Notes: generated from the sequence alone by a model not told the origin. Counted from the stretch's first letter, positions 16,929 through 25,632 are shown. The stretch is DNA of 64,000 nt from Micromonospora andamanensis (GCF_016863495.1 NZ_BOOZ01000026.1:1-64000); one strand, 5' to 3'. Numbers and translations are program-made.

Positions 16929-18023
16929 ATGAGTGTGCTGGACCGCCGTGCCCTCAACCGGGCGTTGCTGGCCCGTCAGCTCCTGTTGCAGCGGCACGAC
17001 ATGCCGGTCGCCGACGCCCTTGAGCACCTGGTGGGGTTGCAGGCGCAGGAGCCCTTGGAGCCGTACGTCGGGTTGTGGAGCCGACTCGCCGGCTTCCAGC
17101 CGTCGGCGCTGGCCGAGCTGTTGCTGAGCCGCCAGGCGGTCCGCACCCTGCTGATGCGCCGCACCCTGCACCTGGTGACCGCTGGCGACTGCGTCGCACT
17201 GCGGCCGACGCACCAGGCGATGCTCGTCTCGCGCATGTGGTCGACGCTGCGCCGGGCGCTGCCCGGCGTCGACCTCGACGAGCTGGCGAACCTGGGCAGG
17301 CCGCTGTTCGAGGAGCGGCCGCGCATGCTGACCGAGGCGGCCCGCATGATCGCCCACAGGTGGCCGGGTGTGCAGGCGCGCACGTTGGGCGACGCGCTCA
17401 GCACGCTCCTGCCGCTCGTGCAGGTGCCACCCCGTGGTGTCTGGGGCGAGCGCGCCGCCGCGTACAACACCACGATCGAGGTGTGGCTGGGCCGCCAGTT
17501 GGCGCCGGAGTCGCCGGCCGCCGTCGACGCGCTGGTCCTGCGTTACCTCGCCGCGTACGGCCCGGCGGCCACCGCTGACATCCGCGCCTGGTCCGGGTTG
17601 AGCGGGCTGCGCGAGTCGGTCCAACGGTTGCGACACTCGTTGCGGACGTTCCGCGACGAGCGCGGCCGTGAACTGCTCGACGTGCCCGACGGCGCACTGC
17701 CCGACCCACAGACCCCGGCGCCGCCGCGCTTCCTGCCGGCGTTCGACAACGCGGTGCTCGGCTACGACGACCGCAGCCGCGTCATCGGCGCCGAGCATCG
17801 CGGACTGAGCGTCACAGGTGCGCGTTTCCTGCTTGTCGACGGCCGGGTCTCGGGCACCTGGGCGGTCACCGTCGACCGCGGCGCGGCGACCCTGCGGATC
17901 ACGTCGCTACGCACGCTCACGCCGGACGAACGCGACACAGTCGTCGCCGAGGCCGAGCGCCTGCTGACCATGTTCCAGCCTGAGCCGCAACGCCCCAACC
18001 GTGTCTCGATCACCGACGCCTGA
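16929..18023 (+). CDS. Winged-helix DNA-binding domain protein (HTH_42, AlkX-like)
   Basis: A 364-residue protein of the winged-helix DNA-binding family PF06224, widespread in actinomycetes. Seen: LLLQRHDMPVADALEHLVGL followed by QAQEP, the block FQPSALAELLLSRQAVRTLL with MRRTLHLV, and the C-terminal beta domain (FDNAVLGYDDRSRVIGAEHR). Relatives bind damaged or branched DNA or act as regulators; the exact role is open. The start is uncertain: ATG 16929 fits the family beginning (LDRRALNRALLARQ), ATG 16899 is the alternative. It is not coupled to its neighbours. Confidence 0.87.
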   Translation: MSVLDRRALNRALLARQLLLQRHDMPVADALEHLVGLQAQEPLEPYVGLWSRLAGFQPSALAELLLSRQAVRTLLMRRTLHLVTAGDCVALRPTHQAMLVSRMWSTLRRALPGVDLDELANLGRPLFEERPRMLTEAARMIAHRWPGVQARTLGDALSTLLPLVQVPPRGVWGERAAAYNTTIEVWLGRQLAPESPAAVDALVLRYLAAYGPAATADIRAWSGLSGLRESVQRLRHSLRTFRDERGRELLDVPDGALPDPQTPAPPRFLPAFDNAVLGYDDRSRVIGAEHRGLSVTGARFLLVDGRVSGTWAVTVDRGAATLRITSLRTLTPDERDTVVAEAERLLTMFQPEPQRPNRVSITDA

Positions 18024-18081
18024 CAACTGTGGACGCACGGCCCGGCCATTCCTCTCCGGACTCGGAGCACGTGATCCGGTC

Positions 18082-18879
18082 CTAGCTGGCCAGCCACTGA
18101 GCGGCGAGTTCGGTGATGATTGCGCCGCCCCGGTCATTGAGATGAACATGATCGACGTGCAGTTCGCGTCCACCACTCCGGGCGACCTCATCCCAACTCC
18201 GACCGAACAGGTAATGCTGGGTCGCCGCGCCGAAGGCCAGCGGGAAACTGAAGTCGTACGGTGCGGGATCGCCGACGCGCTGCCGGAAAACGTCGGCAAG
18301 CTGCTCGTGTACGGGCAGGTAGTCGACCTGGGCGCGGGTCGCGGTCTGCTGGATCACGGTGTTGTAGGTGCCGAGCCTCCGGTTGAGTGCGGCGTCCAGG
18401 TCCTCTCCCAGCGGCGGCAGGGACAGCAGCGCGATCCGGGCGGTGGTGCGGGACTTGATCCGGTCGACGATCGCGCCGAGGTTGTCCCGGTACTGATCCA
18501 GCGGTATGTCGTCGCGCACGTCGTTGCCGCCGATCAGGATCATGACTGCGGTGGGGCGGCACACGATGATGTCGGTATCGACCCGCTGGCGCAGGTCGGC
18601 GCTGGTGTCGCCGTTGACGCCGGCGTTGACGAACTCGTATCCACGATGTTCGGGTCGTTCGCGAAGCGCGCCCACCCAGTCGGCACCGAGGGTGCCCTGG
18701 GTCGAGCTGGAGCCGGCCGCGACGACCGTGGGGAGCGCGTCCGACGTGCGGTCGTCGGCGCAGGCTTCGGTTGGCGGGTTGGTGGGCGGCCGGCCGAACG
18801 CCAGGTATCCGACGGTGCCGGCGGCGCCGAGTACGCCGACCAGCAGCAGGCACACGGCAACGATGATCCGCCTCTTCAT
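18082..18879 (-). CDS. Membrane-anchored or secreted SGNH/GDSL hydrolase
   Basis: A 265-residue SGNH hydrolase with an N-terminal signal/anchor (RIIVAVCLLLVGVLGAAG, residues 4-21). Catalytic blocks: the Ser in VVAAGSSSTQG, Gly in NAGVNGDT, Asn in LIGGNDVRDD, and the Asp-x-x-His pair in HVDHVHLNDRG. Members are lipases, esterases or acyl-sugar esterases acting outside the membrane. It begins 3 bases after the NmrA-like gene and is co-transcribed with it, under the TetR operators at 19528-19575. The substrate is unknown. Confidence 0.9.
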   Translation of the reverse strand: MKRRIIVAVCLLLVGVLGAAGTVGYLAFGRPPTNPPTEACADDRTSDALPTVVAAGSSSTQGTLGADWVGALRERPEHRGYEFVNAGVNGDTSADLRQRVDTDIIVCRPTAVMILIGGNDVRDDIPLDQYRDNLGAIVDRIKSRTTARIALLSLPPLGEDLDAALNRRLGTYNTVIQQTATRAQVDYLPVHEQLADVFRQRVGDPAPYDFSFPLAFGAATQHYLFGRSWDEVARSGGRELHVDHVHLNDRGGAIITELAAQWLAS

Positions 18880-18882
18880 CTG

Positions 18883-19515
18883 TCAGTACCCCAGCGAGAT
18901 GGTGTGGCCGGCGGTGGTGGGGTCGTCCAGTGCGGCGAGGATGGCCCGGGCGAGATCGACGCGAGCGATGGTGAAGCCGCCGCGGACGTTGCGGTCGATG
19001 GCGGTACGGTAGGGGCGCTGCCTGCCGTCGGTGAGGCGGGGCGGGCGCATGATCGTCCAGTCGAGGTCGCTGTCGCGGACCACCTGCTCGGTACGGGCGA
19101 AGTCGGCGAATCCCTCACGGAGGTAGCGCCGCAGCATCGGCTTGACCACGGCTCGGGTGAACGGCCCGTCCCCGGCGTCGACGACGTGGCCGCTCGCGGT
19201 GACGACGATCAGACGCCGGATGCCCTCGGCGCGCATCGCAGTGATGATCGCGGAGGCGCCGTCGGCACACACCGGGGCGTCCCTTCTGGAGCGTGGGCCC
19301 AGGGCCGACACGACCGCGTCCTGGCCGGCCACGGCTGGTCGGATCGCCTCGGAGTTCATCACATCGGCGATCACCGGATCGAGTCGTGGGTGGTCGATCT
19401 GCGGTAGCCGCGCCGGTTCGCGCACGACGGCCGTGACGCGGTGACCGGCAGCGAGCGCCTGGCGTGTGACGTGTCGTCCAGTGCCGCCGGTGGCGCCGAA
19501 GACGGTGAGGCGCAT
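18883..19515 (-). CDS. NAD(P)-binding NmrA/SDR-a-like protein
   Basis: A 210-residue atypical SDR of the NmrA-like group. It has the nucleotide-binding motif VFGATGGTGRHV at the N-terminus, TAVVREPARL after the second strand, and AVVSALGP. Typical catalytic Tyr/Lys are not conserved in this group, whose members act as redox sensors or reductases. ATG 19515 lies inside the divergent regulatory region; the longer frame runs through the operators and is rejected. It is the first gene of a two-gene unit with the GDSL hydrolase, faced by a TetR gene. Confidence 0.88.
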   Translation of the reverse strand: MRLTVFGATGGTGRHVTRQALAAGHRVTAVVREPARLPQIDHPRLDPVIADVMNSEAIRPAVAGQDAVVSALGPRSRRDAPVCADGASAIITAMRAEGIRRLIVVTASGHVVDAGDGPFTRAVVKPMLRRYLREGFADFARTEQVVRDSDLDWTIMRPPRLTDGRQRPYRTAIDRNVRGGFTIARVDLARAILAALDDPTTAGHTISLGY

Positions 19516-19527
19516 GCCTGCCTCCAG

Positions 19528-19575
19528 GGGGTTAGTGATTACTAACCCCAATAATGGGCTAGTAATCACTAACCC
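19528..19575. promoter_or_regulatory. Two TetR operators in opposite orientation
   Basis: GGGGTTAGT-GATT-ACTAACCCC (19528-19549) and GGGCTAGT-AATC-ACTAACCC (19556-19575) are near-identical 20-bp sites, the second being the reverse complement of the first apart from one base. Their centres are 27 bp apart. They lie between the NmrA-like gene and the TetR gene, so the TetR protein is the likely ligand. Confidence 0.8.
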
Positions 19576-19598
19576 GTCAACCGATGAGACGAGGCGAC

Positions 19599-20198
19599 AT
19601 GAGCACCCGGGAGCGGATCCTCGATGCGGCCGAGGAGATCCTGCGGACACGTGGCGTTGCGGTGGCCACGACGAAGGAGATCGCGCTGGCGGCGAAGGTC
19701 TCGGAGCCCACGCTCTACAAGTACTTCGACGACAAGGAACGCCTGCTGCTCGCCGTCCTCAAGGAGCGGCTGCCCGGCCCGGCCCGGCTCACGGTCCGGC
19801 CAGGCGTCGGCGATGTCGAGGACAACCTCACCGAACTCGCGCACGCGGCCCTGACCTTCTACCAGCAATCGATACCCATGCTGGGCGCGCTGCTCGCCGA
19901 TCCGAAACGAATGGCAGCACACCGGGTCGCGATGAACCGGCACGGCGGTGGCCCGGACAAGGCGATCGCCATCTTCGCCAACTACCTCCAGGCCGAGCAG
20001 ACCATCGACCGCATCAGCCCCGACGCAGACCCGAATGCGATCGCGTCCCTGCTGATCGGCGCGTGCTTCCACACCGCGTTCCTGCGCTACTACTCCGAAG
20101 GACCGGACGCCACCACCGCCCCGCGCGCATCCGCCGAGGCGTTGGTCCAGGCCGTCGTCCGCCCGCTCCTGCCACTGACCGCCCCTCGTGGCCAGTGA
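19599..20198 (+). CDS. TetR family transcriptional regulator
   Basis: A 199-residue TetR repressor. The DNA-binding domain is seen in RERILDAAEEILRTRGVAVA, TTKEIALAAKVSEPTLYKYF and DDKERLL (residues 4-50). The C-terminal half resembles TetR_C with a ligand pocket. GAGG stands 5 bases before ATG 19599. It is divergent from the NmrA-GDSL operon across two clear operators and very probably represses it and itself. Confidence 0.9.
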   Translation: MSTRERILDAAEEILRTRGVAVATTKEIALAAKVSEPTLYKYFDDKERLLLAVLKERLPGPARLTVRPGVGDVEDNLTELAHAALTFYQQSIPMLGALLADPKRMAAHRVAMNRHGGGPDKAIAIFANYLQAEQTIDRISPDADPNAIASLLIGACFHTAFLRYYSEGPDATTAPRASAEALVQAVVRPLLPLTAPRGQ

Positions 20199-20281
20199 CC
20201 ACCACCCGCCGGGCCGGCGAGACCGAAGCTGGTTGCCGTCGACCGGGTCGTCGGGCGAGAGTCAGCCGGGGAAACGACTCC

Positions 20282-21076
20282 TCAGCCGAGGAGCTCCGCA
20301 GTCAGGGCCATCAGCCGCTCGGCGTTGCCGGGGTCGAGCGTGGGCAGACTGAGCGGCAGTCGCTTGTCGCGGTCGATGGCGGTCAGCGGGGCGGCCGGGG
20401 GCGTGTCCAGGAACTGGTGGATCGGGGTCACCGCGGCGGTGACGGGTCTGGCCGCCACCGATGCCGCCGCGAGCAGTCCACGGAGCAGCAGCGGGAGTGG
20501 ACTTCGGTCGCCGCTTCTGGTGAAGCCGGGATGGTAGAGCACGTATCGGGCACGGCTGCTGGATCGCTCGGCGAAGCCCACGCCGAGCAGATCGTTGGCT
20601 CGACCGGCCTGCAACTGCGCGGCGACCATGGAGTATCTCGAGGTGAGTTGCGGATCGGTCCACCGCACACCGCCCTTGGTGACGCCGACCCCGGCGACGT
20701 TGACGATCACCGGCGCGGGAGCCCGGTCCAGGGCCGGACGCAGGCCGAAGCTGAGCAGGTATCGGCTGAGGTAGTAGAGCGCGAACGTACGCTCCAGGCC
20801 CTCACCTGTCACGATGCGACGCGGTGCGGCGGCATTGGCGAACAGTGCCAGCGCGTCCACGACCGGATAGCGGGTGAGGAGGTGTTCGATGACCTGCCGA
20901 TTCTCGGCCACACTGGAGAGGTCGACGGGAAGGAAGTCGATCCCACTGGCCGCCAGCGCCGCACCGCGTTCGCGGTTGCGGCCGAGCACCACGACGCGGT
21001 CACCGCGCTCGGCCCGCCCGAGGGCCAACGCGCGTCCCATTCCGTTCGTGCCCCCGCTGACCACCACGACGCCCAT
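20282..21076 (-). CDS. SDR-like protein lacking the catalytic Tyr-Lys pair
   Basis: Short-chain dehydrogenase fold (264 residues) with the cofactor motif VVSGGTNGMGRALAL and the strand VIVNVAGVG. The active-site segment reads AQLQAGRANDLL where related enzymes have YGQSKLANNL, so Tyr is replaced by Gln and Lys by Arg; NNAG is also changed (FANAAAP). It may be a catalytically weak or binding-only SDR. It is divergent from an HxlR regulator across an inverted repeat, the classical arrangement for an HxlR target involved in detoxification. Confidence 0.85.
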   Translation of the reverse strand: MGVVVVSGGTNGMGRALALGRAERGDRVVVLGRNRERGAALAASGIDFLPVDLSSVAENRQVIEHLLTRYPVVDALALFANAAAPRRIVTGEGLERTFALYYLSRYLLSFGLRPALDRAPAPVIVNVAGVGVTKGGVRWTDPQLTSRYSMVAAQLQAGRANDLLGVGFAERSSSRARYVLYHPGFTRSGDRSPLPLLLRGLLAAASVAARPVTAAVTPIHQFLDTPPAAPLTAIDRDKRLPLSLPTLDPGNAERLMALTAELLG

Positions 21077-21085
21077 GCGCCCTCC

Positions 21086-21108
21086 ACTACGTTCCCCTAT
21101 GACGTAGT
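21086..21108. promoter_or_regulatory. Inverted repeat in HxlR/SDR promoter
   Basis: ACTACGT and ACGTAGT are 7-bp arms separated by 9 bases, located between the divergent SDR and HxlR genes. GTAC/GTAG-type dyads of this size are typical HxlR binding sites. Confidence 0.6.
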
Positions 21109-21150
21109 CATCCTGGCCAGGCGGCCGGCGCGGCGAAAGAAGGCACTTTC

Positions 21151-21555
21151 ATGACCACAAGGAACACCGGTGTGCGTGCCTCGCTGCACCACCACCCGTT
21201 GCCGAATCCCGTCCCCACCGGCGAGTACGAGCACTGCCCGGTCACCGACGTGCTGCGGCGGGTGACCGACAAGTGGACGCTGCTGCTCATCACCCTGCTC
21301 GGCCGGCGTCCGTATCGCTTCAACGAGTTGCATCGGGCGGTCGAGGGAATCAGCCCCCGCATGCTCACCCGGACGCTACGGACGTTGGAGAGTGACGGCC
21401 TGGTCGACCGTGAGGTGTTTCCAACGGTGCCACCGAGCGTCGAGTACAGGCTGACACCACTCGGCGTCAGCCTCCTGGAGCCGCTCTCCGTGCTGGCCGA
21501 GTGGGCGGTCGACCATCACACCGAGATCGTTGCGGCCCGTCAGCGGCCCAGCTGA
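21151..21555 (+). CDS. HxlR family transcriptional regulator
   Basis: A 134-residue winged-helix protein. The HxlR pattern is complete: CPVTDVLRRVTDKWTLLLIT, RPYRFNELHRAVEGISPRML, TRTLRTLESDGLVDREVF and the wing PPSVEYRLTPLG. The Cys in EYEHCPV sits where redox- or aldehyde-sensing HxlR proteins carry their reactive cysteine. It faces the SDR gene and probably controls it in response to an electrophile or quinone. Confidence 0.92.
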   Translation: MTTRNTGVRASLHHHPLPNPVPTGEYEHCPVTDVLRRVTDKWTLLLITLLGRRPYRFNELHRAVEGISPRMLTRTLRTLESDGLVDREVFPTVPPSVEYRLTPLGVSLLEPLSVLAEWAVDHHTEIVAARQRPS

Positions 21556-21690
21556 GACGCGCGCAGGCGGACGCGCGACGCTCGGCAGTGTTCGGCGTTC
21601 GTCCCTCAAGGAGCCAGGGGCCGCCTATCCTCGTTGAGAGGCACTCGCCCGAACGCTTGCCGTCCCTACGACGGCTCATAGGAGCCCACG

Positions 21691-22065
21691 ATGAGCGAGA
21701 ACGACCGGCCCGAGGGAATCAGCCCCAACGCGGTTGAGGCCGCGCCGGGATTATGGCGCATCGGTCTCCAGAGACACGACCTCAGCATTCCCGGCCGTGA
21801 GGTCATCCAGACTCGGGTGGAGCTCACCTCGGATTCACCGCCGTTCACGCACTTCCATCCCGGCGAAGAGATCATCTGTGTCCTTCAGGGGACGCTGGAG
21901 TACACGCTCGAAGGCCAGCCACCGAGGGTCTGCAACGTCGGGGACGCCCTGACCGTCCCCTACGGCGTCCACCATCAGGCGAAGAACGTCGGCGACGGTG
22001 TCGCGGTCGAACTGGCCACGTACGTGGTCGAGAAGGGCAAGCCGCTCCTCACGAGGGTGGACTGA
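21691..22065 (+). CDS. Cupin domain protein
   Basis: A 124-residue single-domain cupin. Metal-binding positions are visible as THFHPGEEIICVLQG (two His and Glu) and VPYGVHHQAKNVG (third His). AGGAG lies 6 bases before ATG 21691. Small cupins of this type act as dioxygenases, isomerases or sugar-binding proteins; the reaction here cannot be told. It stands alone downstream of HxlR with a gap of 135 bases. Confidence 0.87.
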   Translation: MSENDRPEGISPNAVEAAPGLWRIGLQRHDLSIPGREVIQTRVELTSDSPPFTHFHPGEEIICVLQGTLEYTLEGQPPRVCNVGDALTVPYGVHHQAKNVGDGVAVELATYVVEKGKPLLTRVD

Positions 22066-22152
22066 GCCACTGGCGGTGATCGGAGTAGCCCGGCCGCTGC
22101 TGGTACGGCACGCGATGCCGGTGGTCGACCCAGCGGTGCCGGTCGAGCGTAG

Positions 22153-22594
22153 GGTCCGACTGAGCCTTTCCGGGTCGCCGCCGCCGTGTACGGCATCCTC
22201 AGTGACAGAGGTCGAGTGCTGCTGATCCGCCGTGCGGCGACCGGGTACCGGGACGGTCAGCTCAGCCTGCCGGCCGGACATCTCGACGGCGGTGAGGATG
22301 CGGTCACCGGCCTCGTGCGGGAGCTACGGGAGGAGCTCGGGATCGAGGCTGATCCGCACAGCTGTCAGCTTGCGCTGCTCATGCACTCCGCACCGGAGCG
22401 GCGACCGTGAGTACTTCCACCTGTTCTTCACGGTGGGTCGCTGGATCGGCGAGCCGTTCATCGCGGAGCCCGACAAATGCGGTGAGCTGTGCTGGGCGAC
22501 GTCGTCAGCGCTGCCGCCGGACCTCGCCGACTATGTGGCAGAGGCGCTGGCAGCAACCGCCAGAGGCGAGAATCTGCTGTTGCGTGGGTGGTGA
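22153..22594 (+). pseudogene. Frameshifted Nudix hydrolase
   Basis: The first part (GRVLLIRRAATGYRDGQLSL, then a complete Nudix box from GHLDGGE to REELGIE) ends at a stop at 22408-22410. The family C-terminus continues in the next frame (DREYFHLFFTVGRWIGEPFI, AEPDKCGELCWATSSALPPD, ending LLLRGW at 22594). One extra base near 22393-22402 explains the break. The N-terminus also lacks a good start: the conserved EPFRVAAAVYG begins right after an in-frame stop at 22150-22152, and GTG 22186 is the first possible start. Either a decayed gene or a sequencing error; a repaired gene would encode a nucleotide-type pyrophosphatase of about 145 residues. Confidence 0.75.
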
Positions 22595-22664
22595 ATCCTC
22601 GCGGGCCGGGCGGGCTTTCCGCGACCTCGGCGCTCATACCGATCAAGAGCTGAGGAGTACGCCT

Positions 22665-23597
22665 ATGTTCGGGAGCAGGAAGCGACCCCGCTGGGCCGAA
22701 CTGCCGGCGTCGGTTCGGGGGATTATCGAGGAGCTGCTGGGTGATCCGGTGGCGTACGCGGAAAGCTGCGCCGGCGGCTTCTCGCCCGGCTTCGCCTCCC
22801 GACTGACCCTCCAGGGTGGCCACCGGGCCTTCGTCAAGGCGGTGGACGCACAGCTCTGGCCGATCGAGGCGTCGCACTACCGCGCCGAGGCGGCCGTGAC
22901 TGGACGTCTACCGGCAGGTATGCCTGTGCCGCGACTGTTGAACCTGCGGGACGACGGCCGGTGGGTGATCCTGGCTTTCGAGCAGGTCGACGGCGTCGCA
23001 CCTGGGCAACCCTGGACGGCGCCGCAGATCCGCCGCCTCGTCGCGCAGGCAGTCACCTTCGCTCAGGCGGCCACACCGTCACCTGTCGAACTCCCCCGCG
23101 ACCATCCGCGACTCGGCGGCTGGGCTGGCTTCGCGCACGACCAGCACGCCACCGCCCGGCTGCCCAGCGTCTCGACGTGGGCGTCACACCACCTCGATCA
23201 ATTGACCGCGCTCGAACGGGAAGGGCTGCGCGCGGCGCAGGGCGACTCGCTCGTCCATTGCGACCTGTATCCACACAACATCCTGGTGAGCGGTGACCGC
23301 GTGGTGTTCGTCGACTGGCCGCACGCCCGGCTCGGTGTCCCCGTCATCGACCTCATCGCGCTGCTGACCGGTGTGGCCGCCGACGGCGTCGATCCCGAGC
23401 CGTACCTCCATCCGGCCTTGCCGGCACTGCGCTGCCCGCCGGCCACCTTCGACGCGATCCTCGCCGCGCACACCGGCTTCCTGACGGCGGGTGCGCTGGC
23501 GCCGATGCCCACCGGGCTGGAGGCCATCGCCGAGGAGAAGCTCCGCCTCGCCACCGCCGCAACCCGCTGGCTACAGCAACGTTGCGCCTTCCCGTGA
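22665..23597 (+). CDS. APH-family phosphotransferase
   Basis: A 310-residue kinase of the aminoglycoside phosphotransferase (APH/choline kinase) superfamily. Seen: GGFSPGFASRL in the nucleotide loop, the lysine in AFVKAVDA, the hinge FEQVDGVAPG, the catalytic HCDLYPHNIL and the metal-binding VFVDWPHA. GAGGAG lies 7 bases before ATG 22665. Orphan APH-type enzymes of actinomycetes have varied small-molecule substrates; aminoglycoside resistance cannot be assumed. It is not in an operon. Confidence 0.88.
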   Translation: MFGSRKRPRWAELPASVRGIIEELLGDPVAYAESCAGGFSPGFASRLTLQGGHRAFVKAVDAQLWPIEASHYRAEAAVTGRLPAGMPVPRLLNLRDDGRWVILAFEQVDGVAPGQPWTAPQIRRLVAQAVTFAQAATPSPVELPRDHPRLGGWAGFAHDQHATARLPSVSTWASHHLDQLTALEREGLRAAQGDSLVHCDLYPHNILVSGDRVVFVDWPHARLGVPVIDLIALLTGVAADGVDPEPYLHPALPALRCPPATFDAILAAHTGFLTAGALAPMPTGLEAIAEEKLRLATAATRWLQQRCAFP

Positions 23598-23627
23598 CAG
23601 CGCCGGACGTCGTCAGGTCCTCGCCGC

Positions 23628-24158
23628 TCAGCCGGCCAGCTTCTCGAAGAGTTCGCTCGGGGTGTCGTAGTACCTCGTCGTCCGGCCGAGGTGCGTCATG
23701 CCGAGCCGCCGGCAGACGGCCCGGGAGGCGTGGTTGTCCGGATCGGTGACCGCGATGACCCTCGCCAGGCCTCTGCCGAACGCGTCGTCCAGGACCGCCG
23801 CCGCTGCTTCGGTGGCGTAGCCGTGTCCCCAGGCTTCCGGATGCAGATGCCAGCCGATCTCGACCTCGGTCGACCCGCCGGCAGGTTCGCCAGCCGACAG
23901 GGGAACCGGTTTGAGTAGGAGGTTTCCCACCAGCCGGCGATGCGCCGCCGTGGTGATGGCCCAGATCCCGTGGATCGGATCGTCGATGGCGCGTCGGCGT
24001 GCGATCGAGGCGAGAGCGTCCTCGCGGCTGTTCATGACTGTCGGCTGCGCGCCGAGGAACCGCACGACCTCCCAGCGCGACTCGAGGTCCAGCAGGAAGT
24101 CCATGTCCTCGTCACGCCAGGGGCGCAGCAGCAGGCGGTCACTCGTGATGGCGCGCAT
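23628..24158 (-). CDS. GNAT acetyltransferase, RimJ/RimL type
   Basis: A 176-residue GNAT protein of the RimJ/RimL subgroup: TSDRLLLRPWRDEDMDFLLD at the start, EIGWHLHPEAWGHGYATEAA in the acetyl-CoA loop, and ARVIAVTDPDNHASRAVCRR followed by LGMTHLG at the end. It transfers acetyl groups to amines, commonly ribosomal protein N-termini or small molecules. ATG 24158 precedes the first strand; TTG 24167 is an alternative. It runs in the same direction as the phosphotransferase upstream (24204), 45 bases away, and could share its transcript. Confidence 0.9.
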   Translation of the reverse strand: MRAITSDRLLLRPWRDEDMDFLLDLESRWEVVRFLGAQPTVMNSREDALASIARRRAIDDPIHGIWAITTAAHRRLVGNLLLKPVPLSAGEPAGGSTEVEIGWHLHPEAWGHGYATEAAAAVLDDAFGRGLARVIAVTDPDNHASRAVCRRLGMTHLGRTTRYYDTPSELFEKLAG

Positions 24159-24203
24159 CCCACTCAACCTAGTACGCCAGCCGAGGGCGTGCCGGGGCGT
24201 GCG

Positions 24204-25154
24204 TCACCGGTACAGGCGAGGCTTGGTGACAGCGCTGGCCTGGTGTTCGGAGAGGATCGCGGCGAGGATGCGTTGCGCGTTCGCGAATTCTGCTGCGTCC
24301 TCGGGATCGTCGACGGTGTAGGAGCAGGTGGCGAGGGTTTTCCAGAGCGCCCAGCCACGTCCGCGCGCCCACGTCGCGTCATCCACCGACAGCCGGGTAC
24401 GAAACGCCTGCCGGCCGTCGGCGGTCAGCAACGTCCAGGCAACCGCCAGATCGCACGCCGGGTCACCGACACCGCAGGTCCCGAAGTCGATGACGGCCGC
24501 CAACTGGCCGTCAGCGAGGAGCAGGTTTCCCTGGGCGACGTCGCCATGGAACCAGCTGTCGACACCGTCCCAGCGGGCGTCGAGTGCCCTCGCCCAGGTC
24601 GCGCGCACCAGGTCGGCGTCGACGCGGTCGCCCAACTCCGTAAGCGCACGCTCGACCTCCTTGTCGTAGGTGCGCAGGGTGGCGCCCCGGAACCAGTTGT
24701 GGACACCCGGCTGCGGGCCGTCAGCGGCGTCGACGCCCTGCAGGGCCGCCAGGAACTCGGCCAGGTCGATCGCGAATCGCACCGGGTCGGCGATGCGGTC
24801 CAGGCTGGCCGGCTCGCCGTCGAGCCACCGGTAGATCGACCACGGGAAGGGATAACTCGCGTCGGGTCTGCCTTTCGCCACCGGGTCGGGGATGGGCAGC
24901 GGCAGCCGAGGGGCGAGGGCCGGGAGCCACCGATGTTCCTTGTCGACAGCCAGGGCGTACTCGGCCGCGCTGGGCAGCCGCACCAGCATGTCGGGGCCGA
25001 GATGGAAGGTCCAGTTGTCCCAGCCGCCGTTGGCCACCGGCTCGACCGGAAGGTCCGCCAGGTGCGGGAACTGGTCGGCGATGAGCCGACGTACCTGTTC
25101 CGCGTCGACGGTGACGCGCTGCGGCACCGGGCCGAGATCCGGAATGTCACTCAC
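24204..25154 (-). CDS. APH-family phosphotransferase, macrolide-kinase-like
   Basis: A 316-residue phosphotransferase resembling the Mph/APH group. Seen: NGGWDNWTFHLG in the nucleotide loop, RLPSAAEYALAVDKEHRWLP with the ATP-binding residues, SWFHGDVAQGNLLL (catalytic loop) and AVIDFGTCGVGDPACDLAVA (metal site). This block order is that of macrolide 2'-phosphotransferase-like proteins common in soil actinomycetes, but most homologues have no tested resistance. GTG 25154 has GAGGA 6 bases upstream. It is followed on the same strand by a GNAT gene. Confidence 0.9.
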   Translation of the reverse strand: MSDIPDLGPVPQRVTVDAEQVRRLIADQFPHLADLPVEPVANGGWDNWTFHLGPDMLVRLPSAAEYALAVDKEHRWLPALAPRLPLPIPDPVAKGRPDASYPFPWSIYRWLDGEPASLDRIADPVRFAIDLAEFLAALQGVDAADGPQPGVHNWFRGATLRTYDKEVERALTELGDRVDADLVRATWARALDARWDGVDSWFHGDVAQGNLLLADGQLAAVIDFGTCGVGDPACDLAVAWTLLTADGRQAFRTRLSVDDATWARGRGWALWKTLATCSYTVDDPEDAAEFANAQRILAAILSEHQASAVTKPRLYR

Positions 25155-25239
25155 CGAGCCGTCCTCGTCCGACAATCGACGTGCTGCTCAACTATGTCAC
25201 GTACGGTGCGGTGGCACCCGGTTGTCGGTGGGGGTCGTC

Positions 25240-25578
25240 ATGGATGAGCAGGACTTCTGGGTACGGCTGGAGTTCCGTGTCTGCGCGGAGTTCCAGGGCT
25301 TCGAGGACCGGCACCTTCGCTGGTACTGGTGCGATGGTCTGGTGCCCGAGGAGTACGAACTGCTGGCCGCCGAGCCGTGTATCCGTGGCCGGGCCTGGTG
25401 CGGGCCCAGCGGACAGGAGCCGTGGCGGTTCGTGCTGCACATCGGGCGGGGCGCGCGAACGCGTGCGGAGATCCCTTGGGCGGCGCTGCTGCCCAGCGAA
25501 GGGGCGACCGGGTGGCTGTCACCCGATCCAGGAAGCAAGACCCTGCTGATGAGCCCGCTGGCCGGCTGTCCCGAATGA
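25240..25578 (+). CDS. Hypothetical protein
   Basis: A 112-residue protein rich in aromatic residues (MDEQDFWVRLEFRVCAEFQG, HLRWYWCDGLVPEEYEL, PWRFVLHIGRG) with an alpha/beta appearance. I do not recognise the family, although similar proteins occur in Micromonospora and Streptomyces. ATG 25240 is chosen because the frame before it is not protein-like; the ribosome site is weak. It has no membrane segments. Confidence 0.65.
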   Translation: MDEQDFWVRLEFRVCAEFQGFEDRHLRWYWCDGLVPEEYELLAAEPCIRGRAWCGPSGQEPWRFVLHIGRGARTRAEIPWAALLPSEGATGWLSPDPGSKTLLMSPLAGCPE

Positions 25579-25632
25579 CCCGTTCGAGCCTGCGTCGGCC
25601 CGGTGAACCCGGCTCTTGTGCGACAGTGGTTC

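Noticed and set aside
16509..17798. 429-residue minus-strand open frame
   Set aside because: It is antisense to the MerR-methyltransferase and winged-helix genes and has low-complexity Gln/Arg composition.
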